Source of the DNA: DATDCY01 sp964513745
GTDB lineage: Bacteria; JAUVQV01; DATDCY01
Assembly: GCA_964513745.1 (NCBI GenBank)
Contig: CAZEOK010000002.1
Coordinates: 12,351 to 76,350, forward strand
Direction: 5' to 3'
DNA length: 64,000 nt
Shown: in pieces, positions 62,372 to 64,000 of the stretch
Numbering within the stretch: position 1 is the stretch's first letter
Layout of the letters: each line of letters begins with the position of its first letter
Translations under genes and position numbers: made by a program
The notes under the pieces: generated by a model
Databases searched by the model: none
Seen by the model: the letters and a program-made list of their open reading frames with translations, nothing else
What the model was told of the DNA's origin: nothing

Positions 62372-63246
62372 GCTACCCCTCCCCGTCCGATCCGGTCGAG
62401 TTCGACCAGCTGCGGCCAGAGCCGCGCGAGCGCGCGCGGGGTGATGCTGTTCGGGCCGTCGCTGCGGGCCTTGCTCGGCTCCGGGTGCACCTCGAAAAAG
62501 ATGCCGTCGCACCCGACGGCGGCGGCGGCCCTGGCCAGATAGGGGACCATCGCGCGGTTGCCGCCTGAGCGCCCGTTTGCGCCGCCCGGCAGTTGCACGC
62601 TGTGCGTGGCGTCGAACAGGACTGGCACGCCGAGGGCGCGCATCACCGGCAGGGATTGGAAATCGACGACGAGACGGTGGTAGCCGAACGTCGTCCCCCG
62701 CTCCGTGACCAGGACGCGCCGGGCGCCGCCGGCCTCGGCCTTCTCGACGATGTAGCGCACGTCCTGCGGCGCGAGGAACTGCCCCTTCTTGATGTTCACG
62801 ACGCGGCCGCTCGCGGCGGCAGCGTACACCAGGTCGGTCTGCCGGCAGAGGAAAGCCGGGATCTGCAGAATGTCGGCGACTGCGGCAACCAGCCCGACCT
62901 CCTCGACCGAGTGGACATCGGTCATCACCGGGAGTCCGGTGCGCTCCTTGACCAGCGCGAGAATCTCCAGCCCCTTCCGCAAGCCGAGGCCGCGGAACGA
63001 ACCGCCGGCCGTCCGGTTGGCTTTGTCGTACGAAGCCTTGAAGATCAACGGCGCGCCGAGCCGGTGGGCCAGTTCCTGCAGTTCGGCGGCGAGGTTGAGA
63101 GCGAAAGCCCGCCCCTCGATCACGCACGGCCCCGCTATGAGGGCGAGCGCTCTGGCCGGACCGATCTCGACTGCGCCGGCGCGAACCGGTGACGCGGCAC
63201 TCGGACGGCGTCCCGTCCGCTCAGGGCCGGTGCGTCTGGACGGCAT
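62368..63246 (-). CDS. kdsA: 3-deoxy-8-phosphooctulonate synthase KdsA
   Basis: Condenses PEP with arabinose-5-phosphate to Kdo-8-phosphate. The 292-residue protein shows IAGPCVIEGR, FKASYDKANRTAGGSFRG, TDVHSVEEV and CDGIFFEVHPEP. The IAGPC cysteine suggests a metal-dependent class, though the class is not certain by eye. The ~25 basic N-terminal residues are unlike the family and its ATG lies inside the pyrG 3' end, so a later start is possible. Confidence 0.95.
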   Translation of the reverse strand: MPSRRTGPERTGRRPSAASPVRAGAVEIGPARALALIAGPCVIEGRAFALNLAAELQELAHRLGAPLIFKASYDKANRTAGGSFRGLGLRKGLEILALVKERTGLPVMTDVHSVEEVGLVAAVADILQIPAFLCRQTDLVYAAAASGRVVNIKKGQFLAPQDVRYIVEKAEAGGARRVLVTERGTTFGYHRLVVDFQSLPVMRALGVPVLFDATHSVQLPGGANGRSGGNRAMVPYLARAAAAVGCDGIFFEVHPEPSKARSDGPNSITPRALARLWPQLVELDRIGRGGVA

Positions 63247-64000
63247 GACCGGCGGGCGGCGGCGACTTCTCGCGGTGCTCCCGGGCGGCGTTCACGAATT
63301 CCCGGAAGAGCGGGTGGGCAGCCCAGGGGCGCGACTTGAACTCCGGGTGGAACTGGCAGCCGAGAAACCAGGGGTGGTTCGGCAACTCGATGATCTCGAC
63401 GAGGGTCCGCCCCGGGTAGATCCCCGAGCAGAGGAGGCCGGCTTCGAGGAACTGACTGCGGTAGGCGTTGTTGAACTCGAATCGATGGCGGTGTCGCTCC
63501 TGAATCTCGACTTGTCCATAGGCCCTGGCGGCAAGAGTGCCTTCCTGCAGCGTGCAGGGGTAGGCGCCGAGACGCATCGTCCCGCCCTTGTCGAGGACGC
63601 CGTGCTGCTCGGGAAGCAGGTCGATGACCGGGTGCGGGGTCTTCGGGTCGAACTCGGAACTGTTGGCGCCGAAGAGCCCCAGGACGTTGCGCGCATACTC
63701 GATGACCGCGCACTGCATGCCGAGGCAGATGCCGAAAAACGGCAGCGCTCGCTCGCGGGCAAAGCGGATGGCCGCGATCTTGCCCTCGATGCCGCGAATC
63801 CCGAAGCCGCCGGGCACCATCAACCCGTTGACTCCGTCGAGGTGGCGCTCGGCTCCCTCCTTCTCGACGGTTTCGGCGTCGACCCAGCGCAGCTTGACCC
63901 GGGTCTCGTTGGCCACGCCACCGTGAACGAAGGCTTCGGCGAGGCCCTTGTACGCTTCCTTGAGCGCGATGTACTTGCCGACCAGTGCAATCTCGACCTC
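63221..64000 (-). CDS. pyrG: CTP synthase PyrG (5' part outside window)
   Basis: Forms CTP from UTP with glutamine as ammonia donor. The visible 260 codons begin in the linker before the glutaminase domain (EIALVGKYIALKEAYKGLAEA) and run to the stop. The glutaminase nucleophile is in FFGICLGMQCAV, and the His-Glu pair in CQFHPEFKSRP. The start and the amidoligase domain lie beyond position 64000. It leads the run into kdsA, an order found in many proteobacteria. Confidence 0.97.
   Translation of the reverse strand, partial: EVEIALVGKYIALKEAYKGLAEAFVHGGVANETRVKLRWVDAETVEKEGAERHLDGVNGLMVPGGFGIRGIEGKIAAIRFARERALPFFGICLGMQCAVIEYARNVLGLFGANSSEFDPKTPHPVIDLLPEQHGVLDKGGTMRLGAYPCTLQEGTLAARAYGQVEIQERHRHRFEFNNAYRSQFLEAGLLCSGIYPGRTLVEIIELPNHPWFLGCQFHPEFKSRPWAAHPLFREFVNAAREHREKSPPPAGHAVQTHRP

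Noticed and set aside
1..64000. Search for tRNA, rRNA, CRISPR, IS or phage signatures
   Set aside because: No tandem repeats, transposase, integrase, T-arm/anticodon pattern or rRNA core sequence was recognised.

Overview
The window is chromosomal DNA of a high-G+C (about two thirds G+C by eye) Gram-negative bacterium, most likely a deltaproteobacterium of the Desulfuromonadia/Geobacter type. The reasons are the gene order pyrG-kdsA-kdsD-kdsC-lptCAB-rpoN-hpf-hprK-rapZ followed by mannose-family PTS genes and ptsH/ptsI, HPr kinase in a bacterium that clearly makes LPS, and the tmk-holB-ricT(PSP1) cluster. Nearly every base is coding. Many neighbouring genes overlap by ATGA, GTGA or TGATG, so most genes sit in long same-strand runs that look like operons. 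I see no rRNA, tRNA, CRISPR array, IS element or prophage.

Layout. (1) 1-9691, plus strand: 3' part of mutS, a cell-wall amidase, an extra EF-G, and a two-gene heterodimeric ABC exporter. (2) 9873-31581, minus strand, read right to left: a MoaB/Mog-like protein, tmk, holB, ricT, rplI, dnaB, alr, mlaE-mlaF-mlaD (lipid transport), radA, a UPF0280 protein, plsY, and a Cus-type Cu/Ag efflux operon (cusC-cusB-cusA plus two small exported proteins) ending in an intrinsic terminator. (3) 31582-42212, mixed strands: a regulatory region with a near-consensus sigma-54 promoter driving a small ComEA-like protein, an Rrf2/IscR-like regulator, lptF-lptG, a repeat element, smc-ftsY, then on the minus strand a response regulator, a parvulin chaperone and a VOC protein. 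(4) 42212-49460: a GYD-domain protein, a Wzm/Wzt polysaccharide exporter with a DUF1573 protein, a TPR protein and truA (minus), and the type IV pilus secretin pilQ. (5) 49509-64000, minus strand: a site-2-type protease preceded in transcription by an 18-gene run from pyrG through Kdo synthesis, LPS transport, sigma-54, ribosome hibernation, HprK, RapZ and a full set of mannose-family PTS components.

How the genes work together. Envelope biogenesis dominates: Kdo synthesis (kdsA, kdsD, kdsC), LPS transport (lptA, lptB, lptC here; lptF, lptG elsewhere in the window), Mla-type lipid transport, alr, the amidase, plsY, Wzm/Wzt and PilQ. A second theme is nitrogen/carbon control: RpoN, HprK, HPr with His15 and Ser46, EI, RapZ and EIIABCD lie together. 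A third is metal efflux: the CusA homologue keeps the three-methionine metal site, while its outer-membrane partner is a tandem fusion of two complete TolC-like modules, the most unusual protein in the window. No wholly unknown system is evident. The best leads are the double-TolC protein, the sigma-54 promoter of the ComEA-like gene, the split degenerate ATP site of the ABC exporter, and the RGG-type tail on RicT.
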